Notes: a model not told the origin generated them from the sequence alone. 26,597 nucleotides of DNA from Albibeggiatoa sp964388965 (GCA_964388965.1 CAYMCP010000052.1:1-26597); one strand, 5' to 3'; numbered from the stretch's first letter, positions 1-8,347 are shown. Made by a program: numbers and translations.

Positions 1-43
1 GGCAGTGGGCTTTGAGAGATTGGTGTGGCGGGAAATTAGTTGA
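1..43 (+). CDS. C-terminal end of an upstream AAA-ATPase-like/PD-(D/E)XK protein (partial)
   Basis: Bases 2-43 read as the last 13 residues plus TGA of a protein whose end is identical to that of the complete gene at 121-1902. The DNA match runs 55 bases (1-55 and 1860-1914), through the stop codon and about a dozen bases beyond. This is therefore the 3' end of a tandem paralog whose body lies outside the window. Only the tail is visible, so whether the upstream copy is intact cannot be judged. Confidence 0.75.
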   Translation, partial: AVGFERLVWREIS

Positions 44-55
44 AAAGTAAGGAGT
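1..55 (+). repeat. Direct repeat, copy 1 (3' end of tandem AAA-ATPase-like genes)
   Basis: An exact 55-base match to 1860-1914. It covers the last codons, the stop codon and 12 bases after it. The two copies diverge immediately afterwards. Confidence 0.95.
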
Positions 56-120
56 TGTAAATAATACGCAATAATTACAGCTAACCTCACTATTTTTAAC
101 GATAAACTAAGGATAAATTC

Positions 121-1902
121 ATGCAGAAATTCCCTTATGGCATCAGTGACTTCGTAACCCTAGTCACAGAAAATTACCTCTACGTTGACCGCACAGACCG
201 CATTCCACAATTAGAAGACGCTGGGCGGCAATTGCTGTTTTTACGTCCGCGTCGCTTTGGTAAAAGTTTATTGTTGAATATGTTAGCGAATTACTATGAT
301 ATTGCCCAAACTGAGCGTTTTGATACATTATTTGGCAATTTAAAAATCGGTAAAAACCCAACGGCTTTGCGCAATCGCTATTTTGTGATGACGTGGGATT
401 TTTCCACCGTATTGCCGCAAATTGACACCGAACAACAGAAACAAGTTTTATTTGACCATCTAAATCGACGCATTGAAGATTGTGCTATCCGCTATGCACC
501 CTATCTATCCAGAGAAGTTGCAGTAAACCCGGAAAACGCTATGAGTTCTTTGGAATCGCTGATTTTCGCTGTGCGTCAGACTCCTTATAAACTTTATTTA
601 TTTATTGATGAATACGATAATTTTGCTAATGAAGTCATGATGAGCCAAATCGGACACAATCCAACACGCTATGAGGAATTGGTGCGCGGTGAAGGTTTGT
701 TAAAAGGCGTGTTTAAAAACATTAAAACCGCCGCAACGGGGAATGGTTTAGATCGGGTATTTATCACAGGTGTATCACCGATTGTTTTAGCTGATATGAG
801 CAGTGGTTATAATATTGTTGAAAATATTTATCGACGACGTGAATTTAATGATTTATGTGGTTTTCACGAGAATGAAATCCGCGCTATTTTGACTGAAATT
901 GCTCAAGAATGTGGCTTAAATGAAGCACAAAACGCCGATGCGTTAGCAGTGATGAAAGATTTTTACAACGGTTATTGTTTCAGCAATCACGACCAACGTG
1001 AAGTTTACAATCCTACGCTTGCTTTATATTTTCTCAAACATTTTGCTCAATACTGCGAATATCCCGACGAACTTTTAGATTATAACTTAGCAATGGATCG
1101 TAACCGCTTGAGTTATATTAGTAAATTACCACACGGTGCGGAAGTGGTGGAAAATGCTTTAGACGAATCTCAACCGCTGACCGTGCCAAAATTACACGAC
1201 CGCTTTGGCGTGGAAGATATGCTGAAGCGCGAGCAGGGCGAAAAAGAACTTGCTTCTTTACTTTACTATTTGGGTGTGTTGACTTTAGACGGTAAAACTA
1301 ATTTTGGTGAGTTGAAATTGCGTATTCCTAATTTAGTGATTCGCAGTTTATACGTGGAAAAATTACGCGAAATCTTCCTGCCCAAAGTCAGCGACGCGGA
1401 TTATCGAGATGCGGTAAAATGCTTTTTCATGCACGGTGATTTGCAACCGCTGTGTGATTTTATCGAACCGCGTTTTAACGTATTCAGCAACCGTGATTAT
1501 CGCTGGAAAAGTGAAGTAGCAGTGAAAACCGCATTTTTAATGTTTTTGTTTGATGATAGACTTTATGTGATTGATTCTGAACCTGAATTAAAACGCTGTT
1601 ATGCGGATTTGACCTTAATCATTCGTCCCGACGCACGACAATATGAAGTGTTGGATTTCCTCTTAGAATTCAAATTTGTATCGCCCGGTAATGCTGGTTT
1701 AACTGGTGAACAAGTCAATCGTTTATCTGCGGATGAATTAGCAAAAGTGCCTGCGGTGCGTAACGCATTGGATGAGGCTGAAACTCAAGTGCGCAAATAT
1801 GCCCCAAAATTACAAGCTCGTCATGGAGAAATACTACGTTTGCGGTTGTATGTGGTGACGGCAGTGGGCTTTGAGAGATTGGTGTGGCGGGAAATTAGTT
1901 GA
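121..1902 (+). CDS. AAA-ATPase-like protein with C-terminal PD-(D/E)XK nuclease-like domain
   Basis: A 593-residue protein of the AAA-ATPase-like (DUF1703-type) family, many copies of which occur in some sulfur bacteria and anaerobes. The N-terminal ATPase domain has the family's P-loop variant RPRRFGKS (residues 42-49) and a Walker B segment FIDEYD (161-166). The C-terminal part has a PD-(D/E)XK layout: Asp496 in YADLTLI followed by LLEFK with Glu516 and Lys518. The start ATG follows AAGGA at good spacing. The protein is probably cytoplasmic, with no signal peptide or membrane segment. The biological role of the family is not established; roles in DNA processing or mobile-element biology have been suggested from the fold only. 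It lies directly downstream of a sister copy, so this locus is a tandem array. Confidence 0.85.
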   Translation: MQKFPYGISDFVTLVTENYLYVDRTDRIPQLEDAGRQLLFLRPRRFGKSLLLNMLANYYDIAQTERFDTLFGNLKIGKNPTALRNRYFVMTWDFSTVLPQIDTEQQKQVLFDHLNRRIEDCAIRYAPYLSREVAVNPENAMSSLESLIFAVRQTPYKLYLFIDEYDNFANEVMMSQIGHNPTRYEELVRGEGLLKGVFKNIKTAATGNGLDRVFITGVSPIVLADMSSGYNIVENIYRRREFNDLCGFHENEIRAILTEIAQECGLNEAQNADALAVMKDFYNGYCFSNHDQREVYNPTLALYFLKHFAQYCEYPDELLDYNLAMDRNRLSYISKLPHGAEVVENALDESQPLTVPKLHDRFGVEDMLKREQGEKELASLLYYLGVLTLDGKTNFGELKLRIPNLVIRSLYVEKLREIFLPKVSDADYRDAVKCFFMHGDLQPLCDFIEPRFNVFSNRDYRWKSEVAVKTAFLMFLFDDRLYVIDSEPELKRCYADLTLIIRPDARQYEVLDFLLEFKFVSPGNAGLTGEQVNRLSADELAKVPAVRNALDEAETQVRKYAPKLQARHGEILRLRLYVVTAVGFERLVWREIS

Positions 1903-1914
1903 AAAGTAAGGAGT
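1860..1914 (+). repeat. Direct repeat, copy 2 (3' end of tandem AAA-ATPase-like genes)
   Basis: The exact partner of 1-55. Identity that continues past the stop codon is best explained by recent tandem duplication or gene conversion. Confidence 0.95.
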
Positions 1915-1940
1915 GCGTAATGTTGTATGTCTTGCACTCC
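1910..1940. terminator. Stem-loop between convergent genes, possible terminator
   Basis: GGAGTGC (1910-1916) and GCACTCC (1934-1940) form a perfect 7-bp stem with a 17-nt loop, 8 bases after the stop of the ATPase gene and between it and the convergent slt gene. No T-tract follows on either strand, so a role as intrinsic terminator is uncertain. The 3' arm shares TTGCACTCCA with another stem-loop at 4091-4113. Confidence 0.3.
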
Positions 1941-2013
1941 ACGATGACTTTCAACTTGACTACTCAAAATACTCACATGAAAAATAACAAAATCTAAAAA
2001 ATTGTACGCTTAA

Positions 2014-3984
2014 TTAACGCACATAAATGCTTTGCCCATGATGTTCACTATCTTCTACATACAAAGTATTTTCAGCGCGACAATCAGCAGTATTATCTAA
2101 CGCCAAGCGCATCGGAGTGGTTTGACGACCTAAACGTGATTCAAAAATAGCTGTATAAAACATTACGCGCTTTACATAACGCCGTGTTTCATTAAATGGA
2201 ATCATCTCAACCCACAAATCTACTGGCATACATTGATTATCTTTTTCCCAACGTATCGCTCGACCCGGTCCTGCGTTATAAGCCGCCGTTGCTAGCATAT
2301 AATTACCATTAAATTTATCTAGCATTTGAGATAAATAGGCGACACCAAGTGCGATATTATTATCTAATTCAGTAATATCAGTAGTTTTAGTTAATGGTAA
2401 ACCAATCTTACGTGCAACAAAACGTGCCGTTGCAGGCATCACTTGCATTAAACCCATTGCGCCTGCATGGGAACGCGCACCTTCCGCAAATGCACTTTCT
2501 TGACGTATAATGCCATATATCCATGCTAAATCAACATCTTGCGTTTTGGATTCAGCTTGTAAATTTTGTAAATATGGTGTCGGAAAACGCACATCTAAAT
2601 CATCATACGCTTTCGCTTTTGCAGCAGTAAAAATCGCTAAATTATACCAATTCCACTGTCTCGCCAGCACTGCGGCAATTTCTTTATCTTTCGTATCAAA
2701 ATGCGTTACTGCATAATTCCACGCACGACGTGAAGAAGTTTTCATACCAACTTGATAAAATTCATAAGCGCGTATAACATTTTGATTTTTACTTATTTTT
2801 TGATACTGCGTTTTAGTAAATGAGGTGGGTTTGTGATAAATGTGATAGTCTGCTCCTATACGATCAGCCGCTAAAAAACCATAATAATCACGCTCTTTGG
2901 CTAATTTTTGATAAATTTTCCGCGCTTTAGCCACCTTATTTTGTTGCTCTAAAGCACGCGCATACCAATACTGCGATTGTAATTTAGTTTGAATTTGCTC
3001 GGGTGCCGTTTCAATAAAATCCGCTAAAGCCAACCAATGTTGTTTTTTTAATGCTAAATTTAAGCGTTCTTCATGTAATTCTTCAGTAACGTATTTTTTA
3101 TCTACTGCCGCCAACCAACGAAACGCATGTTCATAATCTTTTTTCAAACCAGCAAGGGCGAATTCGCGTTGCACTGTGCCAATTTGCTGCTCAGAAAAAG
3201 CGTAATTTTGTTGAAATTGTTCCCATAATGACACCGCTAATTCAAAATCTTGCATGGCGAGGCGTTTTAAACCGTGTACGATAATATCACGACTCATTTT
3301 ACTATCAGCATAATTAAATTCTTTCAGATTATTCAATGAGTTATAGTGTATTTTTACCCATAAATCCATCCAAGCTTGCTGCTTTTCTGATAGGTGCTTT
3401 GCTAAAGCTTGCGCCAATTTTATTTGATTATTTTGCATCGCTAGTCGAATTCGTTGCCAAAGTAAATTATCATTAATAAGGTGATTGTCATATAAATAAT
3501 CAAATAGGGGATCGCAAGCTTGAGGTTGAGATTTATCAACTAACCATAGTGCTTTTATTTGTTTAATTGTTTGATTAGTCGCTCGTCCAGTTTGTAATAA
3601 AGCGTAAATTTGATAACATTGCAAAGCAGTCGCGTCTTGCGGAGTGTAAGCTTTTAGATATGTTTCCCAACGTTGATTTTTAGCCAAATGGTATAACCAA
3701 TCTTTTTTTAATTCATTGCCTAATGCAGAATCTCCATAATGCCGTAGAAAATGAAGCATTTCGGATTCTGGAGCAGATTGATAACGTGGTTTTAAATCTA
3801 AATAGCTGAGGTAAGAATGTAGCGGATAGTTTTGAAGTTGTTGAGAAAGTGCGCTAAATGTGGTGAAATCTCTCTGTTGATAGGCATCATAAGCTTGTAA
3901 AAATAATGCGCGTTGTTGTTCAATCGGTGTGGCTGATAGATTGTTAGCAAATAAACCCAATAATATCAATATGATAAAGTGCAT
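2014..3984 (-). CDS. slt: Soluble lytic murein transglycosylase (Slt70 type)
   Basis: A 656-residue periplasmic peptidoglycan lyase that cleaves the MurNAc-GlcNAc bond to give 1,6-anhydromuropeptides. Residues 1-18 form a signal peptide (hydrophobic, ending NLSATP). Residues about 20-450 are the alpha-helical superhelix typical of Slt70. The SLT catalytic domain starts near 485, with the catalytic Glu496 in GIIRQESAF, followed by GAMGLMQVMPATA and AAYNAGPGRA, both family hallmarks. Length is close to E. coli Slt70 (645 residues). AGAAGGA precedes the ATG, and a TATAAT-like box lies at 4029-4034 on the same strand. It is a single gene, convergent with the ATPase gene and divergent from the Sel1-repeat gene. 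Confidence 0.95.
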   Translation of the reverse strand: MHFIILILLGLFANNLSATPIEQQRALFLQAYDAYQQRDFTTFSALSQQLQNYPLHSYLSYLDLKPRYQSAPESEMLHFLRHYGDSALGNELKKDWLYHLAKNQRWETYLKAYTPQDATALQCYQIYALLQTGRATNQTIKQIKALWLVDKSQPQACDPLFDYLYDNHLINDNLLWQRIRLAMQNNQIKLAQALAKHLSEKQQAWMDLWVKIHYNSLNNLKEFNYADSKMSRDIIVHGLKRLAMQDFELAVSLWEQFQQNYAFSEQQIGTVQREFALAGLKKDYEHAFRWLAAVDKKYVTEELHEERLNLALKKQHWLALADFIETAPEQIQTKLQSQYWYARALEQQNKVAKARKIYQKLAKERDYYGFLAADRIGADYHIYHKPTSFTKTQYQKISKNQNVIRAYEFYQVGMKTSSRRAWNYAVTHFDTKDKEIAAVLARQWNWYNLAIFTAAKAKAYDDLDVRFPTPYLQNLQAESKTQDVDLAWIYGIIRQESAFAEGARSHAGAMGLMQVMPATARFVARKIGLPLTKTTDITELDNNIALGVAYLSQMLDKFNGNYMLATAAYNAGPGRAIRWEKDNQCMPVDLWVEMIPFNETRRYVKRVMFYTAIFESRLGRQTTPMRLALDNTADCRAENTLYVEDSEHHGQSIYVR

Positions 3985-4028
3985 GTTTTTTCCTTCTGAA
4001 AGATATAAATTTGTTCTTGGTAACGCAA

Positions 4029-4034
4029 ATTATA
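4029..4034 (-). promoter_or_regulatory. Candidate -10 box for slt
   Basis: The minus strand reads TATAAT here, about 45 bases upstream of the slt start. No convincing -35 hexamer is seen at 16-18 bases spacing, so the assignment rests on the -10 match alone. Confidence 0.3.
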
Positions 4035-4090
4035 TGCCCTTGTAAAATTTTTTACTTGTCCTTAACACTTCATTATCAAGCAACTGTACT

Positions 4091-4108
4091 TGCAAAACAA
4101 GTTTTGCA
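4091..4108. repeat. Perfect short inverted repeat between divergent genes
   Basis: TGCAAAAC and GTTTTGCA form an 8-bp perfect stem around two bases, in the divergent spacer between slt and the Sel1-repeat gene. The right arm runs on into TTGCACTCCA, which also occurs at 1932-1941 on the other side of slt. It could be a small dispersed repeat or an operator. Confidence 0.45.
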
Positions 4109-4113
4109 CTCCA

Positions 4114-4142
4114 TTTAAATCAAAAATTACTCAATTTATAAT
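4114..4142 (+). promoter_or_regulatory. Candidate sigma-70 promoter for the Sel1-repeat/pilin-like/mazG cluster
   Basis: TTTAAA (4114-4119), a 17-base spacer and a perfect TATAAT (4137-4142). Transcription would begin near 4149, just upstream of the ribosome site AAGAGGT for the gene starting at 4166. Confidence 0.45.
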
Positions 4143-4165
4143 TTATTACATTAAGAGGTAAAGTC

Positions 4166-4603
4166 ATGTCTGAACAATTATCTGCCGAACAAATCATGAG
4201 TTTGCAAAGTGGTATTGCAGCATTTGAGACAAAACAATTTGCTCGTGCGCAACAGCTATTGTATCCATTGGCAGAACAAGGGTATCCTGAAGCGCAATAT
4301 CGTATGGCAATTATGTGTCAAAATGGTTTGGGTATGGTGGTTAATGAACTTAATGCAGAAAAATATATGCGCAGTGCCGCTGAACAAGGCTATCCTATGG
4401 CGCAACATGGATTAGGTTTTATGTATATGGAAGGCGAATGCGTTGAACAAAGTGATGTAAAAGCAGTTGAGTGGTTTCAAAAGGCGGCTGAACAGGAATT
4501 AATCGGCTCGATGACAACGCTAGCAATGATGTATGAACAAGGACGCGGTGTCGAGCAAAATACAGAAAAAGCACAATTTTGGTACAAAAAAGCAGGATTT
4601 TAA
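4166..4603 (+). CDS. Sel1-like repeat (SLR) protein
   Basis: A 145-residue protein made almost entirely of Sel1-type TPR-like helical repeats. The signature A-x-x-G-x-x-x-A-Q/M-x-x-L-G-x-x-Y is visible in AEQGYPEAQYRMA, AEQGYPMAQHGLGFMY and EQELIGSMTTLAMMY, with acidic or glycine-rich turns such as EQGRGVEQ between them. Such proteins scaffold protein-protein contacts, and the partner cannot be predicted. There is no clear signal peptide. AAGAGGT precedes the start. The stop codon is only 2 bases from the ATG of the pilin-like gene, so the two are very likely co-transcribed and coupled. This points to a possible link with a cell-envelope or pilus process. Confidence 0.85.
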   Translation: MSEQLSAEQIMSLQSGIAAFETKQFARAQQLLYPLAEQGYPEAQYRMAIMCQNGLGMVVNELNAEKYMRSAAEQGYPMAQHGLGFMYMEGECVEQSDVKAVEWFQKAAEQELIGSMTTLAMMYEQGRGVEQNTEKAQFWYKKAGF

Positions 4604-4605
4604 GT

Positions 4606-5244
4606 ATGTCACGCGGCTTTTCATTATTAGAAATGGCAATGGTGGTACTCGCATTAAGCTTAGTTTTAGCGGGTACGGTGCGATTTCTAAGTGTGCAATC
4701 CGAACGTAACGCCTTACAAAAAACCGATAAACATTTGCGAGAAATTCGTGAGGCTTTGATTGGTTTTGCAATTTTAGAAGATCGTTTACCTTGTCCTGCC
4801 GCCGACGAGATGGGTAGACAAGAAATGAGTTTATGTGATAAAGAAGGTTATTTACCTTGGGCAGATTTGGCGATTCCGAGTGTAGATGCTTGGGGTAATA
4901 TTTTCCGCTATCGGGTTGATGCAAATTTTGCCGCGAAAATTCCTAATGAGTTGACAACTCGTAGTAATCTAAAGATTAAAAATGTCGCAGGTGATATTGA
5001 GTGGACTGTAACAAATAGTAGTGCAACTTGTAAAAAAGGGGCGGTTATTGTTGACTGTTCGAGAGTTGTCGCAATTTTTTTCTCAGTTGGGGCGAATAGG
5101 CAAGCAGATAGTCGTAATACGGGTGGTGACGCTACTTATGCGCATGATGATTATACGGCTAACTTCGATGATCGTTTATCGTGGTTAAGTGTAAGTGATT
5201 TAATTGGTGGTATGATGCGTGTTGGTAATTGGCCTCCATTATAA
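4606..5244 (+). CDS. Type IV pilin-like / type II pseudopilin protein
   Basis: A 212-residue protein with a prepilin peptidase site at its N-terminus: a short MSRG leader, then FSLLE with Glu at +5, then a hydrophobic helix (MAMVVLALSLVLAG) that would anchor it in the inner membrane or filament. Conserved RLPCPAA, GYLPWADL and DAWGNIFRYRV segments are typical of a pseudopilin-like group often found outside full secretion operons. ATG 4606 was chosen because it gives the short leader and lies after AGGA in the tail of the preceding gene. A longer TTG-initiated reading from 4579 would place nine residues before it. No other pilus gene is nearby. Confidence 0.8.
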   Translation: MSRGFSLLEMAMVVLALSLVLAGTVRFLSVQSERNALQKTDKHLREIREALIGFAILEDRLPCPAADEMGRQEMSLCDKEGYLPWADLAIPSVDAWGNIFRYRVDANFAAKIPNELTTRSNLKIKNVAGDIEWTVTNSSATCKKGAVIVDCSRVVAIFFSVGANRQADSRNTGGDATYAHDDYTANFDDRLSWLSVSDLIGGMMRVGNWPPL

Positions 5245-5262
5245 AAAAGGTAATAGCTACTT

Positions 5263-6048
5263 ATGTCTAATGATAAATATTGTCAAGCTTTTAGTCGTTT
5301 ATTGAAAATTATGGATGAATTACGTGAAAAGTGCCCGTGGGATAGAAAACAAACCATGCAATCTTTACGGCATTTAACCATTGAGGAAACTTATGAATTA
5401 TCTGATGCCGTATTAGAAAATGATTTATCAGAAATTAAAAAAGAATTAGGTGATTTATTGCTGCATATTGTGTTTTATGCCAAAATAGGTTCAGAACAAC
5501 ACGCTTTTGATATTGCTGATATTATTAATGGATTATGCGATAAAGTGATTTTACGACATCCACATGTTTACGGTGATGTTGACGCGGAAAATGAGCAAGT
5601 AGTAAAGAAAAATTGGGAGCGGTTGAAGCTTAAACAAGAGGGTAATCATAGCGTTTTAGCGGGTGTACCGCAATCGTTGCCAGCGTTGATTAAAGCTTAT
5701 CGAATGCAGGAAAAAGTAAGCGGTGTAGGATTTGATTGGGATAATAAAGAGCAGGTATGGGAAAAAATTGAAGAGGAAATGCAGGAATTTAAGGATGAAT
5801 TGGATGTGAACGATAGCGATAAAATGGAAAAGGAATTTGGTGATATTTTATTTGGTTTGGTAAATTATGCCCGTTTTGTTGGTGTCAATCCCGAAACCGC
5901 GCTAGAGCGTACCAATAAGCGTTTTATGCGTCGTTTTGAGCAAGTTGAAAAATTGGTTAAATATGATCAAAAAGATTTGCATGATATGGAATTGGCAGAA
6001 ATGGACGCATATTGGCAGCAAGCAAAAACATTGGTTGAAGATAAATAA
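5263..6048 (+). CDS. mazG: Nucleoside triphosphate pyrophosphohydrolase MazG
   Basis: A 261-residue two-module MazG, which hydrolyses NTPs and dNTPs to the monophosphate and PPi and clears aberrant nucleotides. The N-terminal module has CPWDRKQT, then EETYE (residues 41-45) and ELGDLL (61-66), the EExxE...ExxD metal-binding pattern. The C-terminal module repeats it in EEEMQEFKDEL and EFGDILFGLVNYAR. Length matches E. coli MazG (263 residues). It starts 18 bases after the pilin-like gene and probably shares its transcript. It ends 16 bases from the convergent GGDEF-EAL gene. Confidence 0.95.
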   Translation: MSNDKYCQAFSRLLKIMDELREKCPWDRKQTMQSLRHLTIEETYELSDAVLENDLSEIKKELGDLLLHIVFYAKIGSEQHAFDIADIINGLCDKVILRHPHVYGDVDAENEQVVKKNWERLKLKQEGNHSVLAGVPQSLPALIKAYRMQEKVSGVGFDWDNKEQVWEKIEEEMQEFKDELDVNDSDKMEKEFGDILFGLVNYARFVGVNPETALERTNKRFMRRFEQVEKLVKYDQKDLHDMELAEMDAYWQQAKTLVEDK

Positions 6049-6064
6049 TTGTGATTAATTTTTT

Positions 6065-7837
6065 TTAAATTAAACGTGCAAAAAAGTATGGATTATCTTT
6101 CGTTTGTTTGAGTAATTCAGTCATTTTGTCTGCATCAATCGGCGGACTAAACAAATAGCCTTGTGCAGATTCGCAGCCTCGTTCGCGTAGAAAGTGACTT
6201 TGTTCTTGTTTTTCAACTCCTTCCGCAACGACTTGTAATTGTAAACTATGTGCCATTGCAATAATTGCATCGGTAATCGCAGCATCATCTGAGTTTACGC
6301 ATACATCTTTAACGAAAGAACGATCAATTTTTAACGTATTGACCGGAAAGCGTTTTAAATAACTCAGTGAAGAATAGCCGGTACCGAAATCATCAATTGC
6401 TATTTTGACACCCATATTTTGCAGGCGGGTAAAGGTGGTAAAACTACCATGCTCCTCGTTTTGGTCGTCACTCATTAACATACTTTCAGTTAATTCTAAT
6501 TCTAAATATTCTGGTGCAAGTCGGCTTATCTCAAGGATTTTGGCAATTGACGCTAATAAATCCGGTTGTTGAAATTGACGACCAGACATGTTGACAGAAA
6601 TACAAATTGATTCTAAACCTGCCTGTTGCCATGCGTAATTTTGTTCACAAGCGGTGCGCAATACCCATTCACCAATTTGGATAATCAAACCCATTTCTTC
6701 GAGCACAGAAATAAATTTATCGGGTGTACGCAATCCTAATTCTGGATGTAGCCAACGTAACAAAGCTTCCACGCCGATAATGCGACCGCTATTTAAATCA
6801 ATTTGCGGTTGATAATATAAACGCATTTCTTCGTGAAATAATACTTTACGCAATTGATTTTCTAATATAAGTCTTTCAAATGAAACAATATTCATTTCGT
6901 TGGTAAAAAATTGGTAAGTATTTTTACCTTGTGTTTTGGCACGCGACATGGCTGTATTAGCATTGTTGAGCAAAGTAAGTGCTTCTTTACCATCGTCAGG
7001 ATAAACGCTGATGCCGATACTGGCTGTAATAACAATATCATGTTGATTTAAATTGATAGGTTGACTTATGCGCTCTAATAATCGCTGTGTCAATTCGCTT
7101 ACGTTTTTGACTGGATTGTAAGATTCCAAGACAATGACAAATTCATCTCCTCCGAGACGAGCAACAGTCGCCTCCGCCGGCACGAGTTGAATAGCTCGGT
7201 GAGCAATTTCGCAAAGTAATTTATCGCCTAATGCAGAGCCAAACGAATCATTGACCATCTGGAAACCATCTAAACCAAAAGTTAAAACGATAACACTCAG
7301 TCGTGGAATATTGTGGGTACGGCGAATCATTTGCCTTAGACGTTCTAGCAGTAGATTTCGATTGGGTAAATTGGTTAAAACGTCATAATTTGCGAGATAA
7401 ACAAGTTGTTCTTCGGTTTCGACTAAACGACGATAGCGATTTAAGCGGGTAATGGTACGAATACGTGCTCTTAATTCTGCTTTATCAAAGGGTTTGCTCA
7501 TAAAATCATCAGCACCAACTTCCAGACCTTTTAGACGTGATTCTCTATCGTCTAATGCTGTTACCATGACAACGGGTAGTTCCGCTAAACGTGGATTAGT
7601 GCGTAAATGTCGGCAGACTTCAAAGCCATTCATTTCCGGCATCATCACATCTAATAGCATCACATCAGGCATAAAGGCTTGTGCTTTTTCTAATGCTTCT
7701 TTACCTGATTCTGCAAAAATAAGGTGATAATTCTCTGATTCTAATAAAACTTTAACGGTATAACGAGAGATAACCTCATCATCAACGATTAAGACAGTGC
7801 TTTTATTTCGTTCAGTCGGATAGCTAGTAGACATCAT
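6065..7837 (-). CDS. Response regulator with GGDEF and EAL domains, probable c-di-GMP phosphodiesterase
   Basis: A 590-residue cytoplasmic signalling protein. The receiver (about residues 13-130) has the acidic pair DD at 19-20, phospho-acceptor Asp63 in LLDVMMP, and Lys115 in SKPF. The GGDEF domain (about 145-315) keeps GGDEF at 229-233. However, the first Asp of the usual LDLDGF metal motif is Gly (FGLDGF, near 188-192), and no RxxD inhibitory site precedes GGDEF. The EAL domain (about 330-575) keeps the EAL motif (357-359), the Asn in ISVNMSG, Glu in LELTES, DDFGTGYSS (482-490), the Lys in LKID and Glu in AEGVE. The likely net activity is c-di-GMP hydrolysis controlled by phosphorylation, with the GGDEF domain regulatory. 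Its start overlaps the upstream response regulator stop (ATGA). Confidence 0.9.
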   Translation of the reverse strand: MMSTSYPTERNKSTVLIVDDEVISRYTVKVLLESENYHLIFAESGKEALEKAQAFMPDVMLLDVMMPEMNGFEVCRHLRTNPRLAELPVVMVTALDDRESRLKGLEVGADDFMSKPFDKAELRARIRTITRLNRYRRLVETEEQLVYLANYDVLTNLPNRNLLLERLRQMIRRTHNIPRLSVIVLTFGLDGFQMVNDSFGSALGDKLLCEIAHRAIQLVPAEATVARLGGDEFVIVLESYNPVKNVSELTQRLLERISQPINLNQHDIVITASIGISVYPDDGKEALTLLNNANTAMSRAKTQGKNTYQFFTNEMNIVSFERLILENQLRKVLFHEEMRLYYQPQIDLNSGRIIGVEALLRWLHPELGLRTPDKFISVLEEMGLIIQIGEWVLRTACEQNYAWQQAGLESICISVNMSGRQFQQPDLLASIAKILEISRLAPEYLELELTESMLMSDDQNEEHGSFTTFTRLQNMGVKIAIDDFGTGYSSLSYLKRFPVNTLKIDRSFVKDVCVNSDDAAITDAIIAMAHSLQLQVVAEGVEKQEQSHFLRERGCESAQGYLFSPPIDADKMTELLKQTKDNPYFFARLI

Positions 7838-8220
7838 TTGTTAATTTGAGTTAGGCTTTTTACTTTCTCATGTAAATCGGCGCGGTTGAATGGCTTACAA
7901 ATAACATCGTTTGCGCCAACATCTAAGCAGCGTTGTTTAGCTGTCGGATCATCCCAAGCAGTAATCATGACAATTGGTAAATCTTTTAACTGTGGATTTG
8001 CCCGGATTTTCCTACATACTGCAAAGCCATTCATGCCGGGCATCATGACATCTAATAACATAATATCGGGCTTCATAGTTTCAGCTTTTTCAATACCCTG
8101 TTCACCATTTTCCGCAAAAAATAAGCTGTATTGTTCAGATTCTAATAAAGCTTCGATGGTATAACGAGAAACAATCTCATCATCGACAATCAAAATAGTG
8201 GTCTGTTCAAAGTCATCCAT
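7834..8220 (-). CDS. Single-domain response regulator (CheY-like receiver)
   Basis: A 128-residue stand-alone receiver domain. It has the VDDE acidic pocket near the N-terminus, the phospho-acceptor Asp in LLDVMMPGMNG, Thr in MITA and Lys in CKPFNRADL, so all phosphorylation residues are present. There is no output domain. AAGGA precedes the ATG. Its stop overlaps the start of the next gene by ATGA, indicating translational coupling with the REC-GGDEF-EAL protein. The two receivers are closely similar along their whole length (for example SRYTI/SRYTV and MLLDVMMP), so they look like a tandem duplication. It may compete for, or relay, the same phosphate. The partner kinase is not in the window. 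Confidence 0.9.
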   Translation of the reverse strand: MDDFEQTTILIVDDEIVSRYTIEALLESEQYSLFFAENGEQGIEKAETMKPDIMLLDVMMPGMNGFAVCRKIRANPQLKDLPIVMITAWDDPTAKQRCLDVGANDVICKPFNRADLHEKVKSLTQINK

Positions 8221-8347
8221 TGGTTAGTTCCTTAAAATGCTTTATATGGTCAATGCTGCTTTGTGTGTTATGACTAGGACTAGCGCGGTCATGGAAACCA
8301 AAATATTTTTATAACACGCCAAACAGGAATGACTATGATTTATCATT

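Noticed and set aside
4579..4605. TTG start for the pilin-like gene
   Set aside because: It would lengthen the prepilin leader and overlap the preceding gene. The ATG at 4606 gives the expected short leader with AGGA upstream.
4520..4924. 134-codon minus-strand gene
   Set aside because: It is antisense to the Sel1-repeat and pilin-like genes, which have clear motifs; no ribosome site or recognisable domain.
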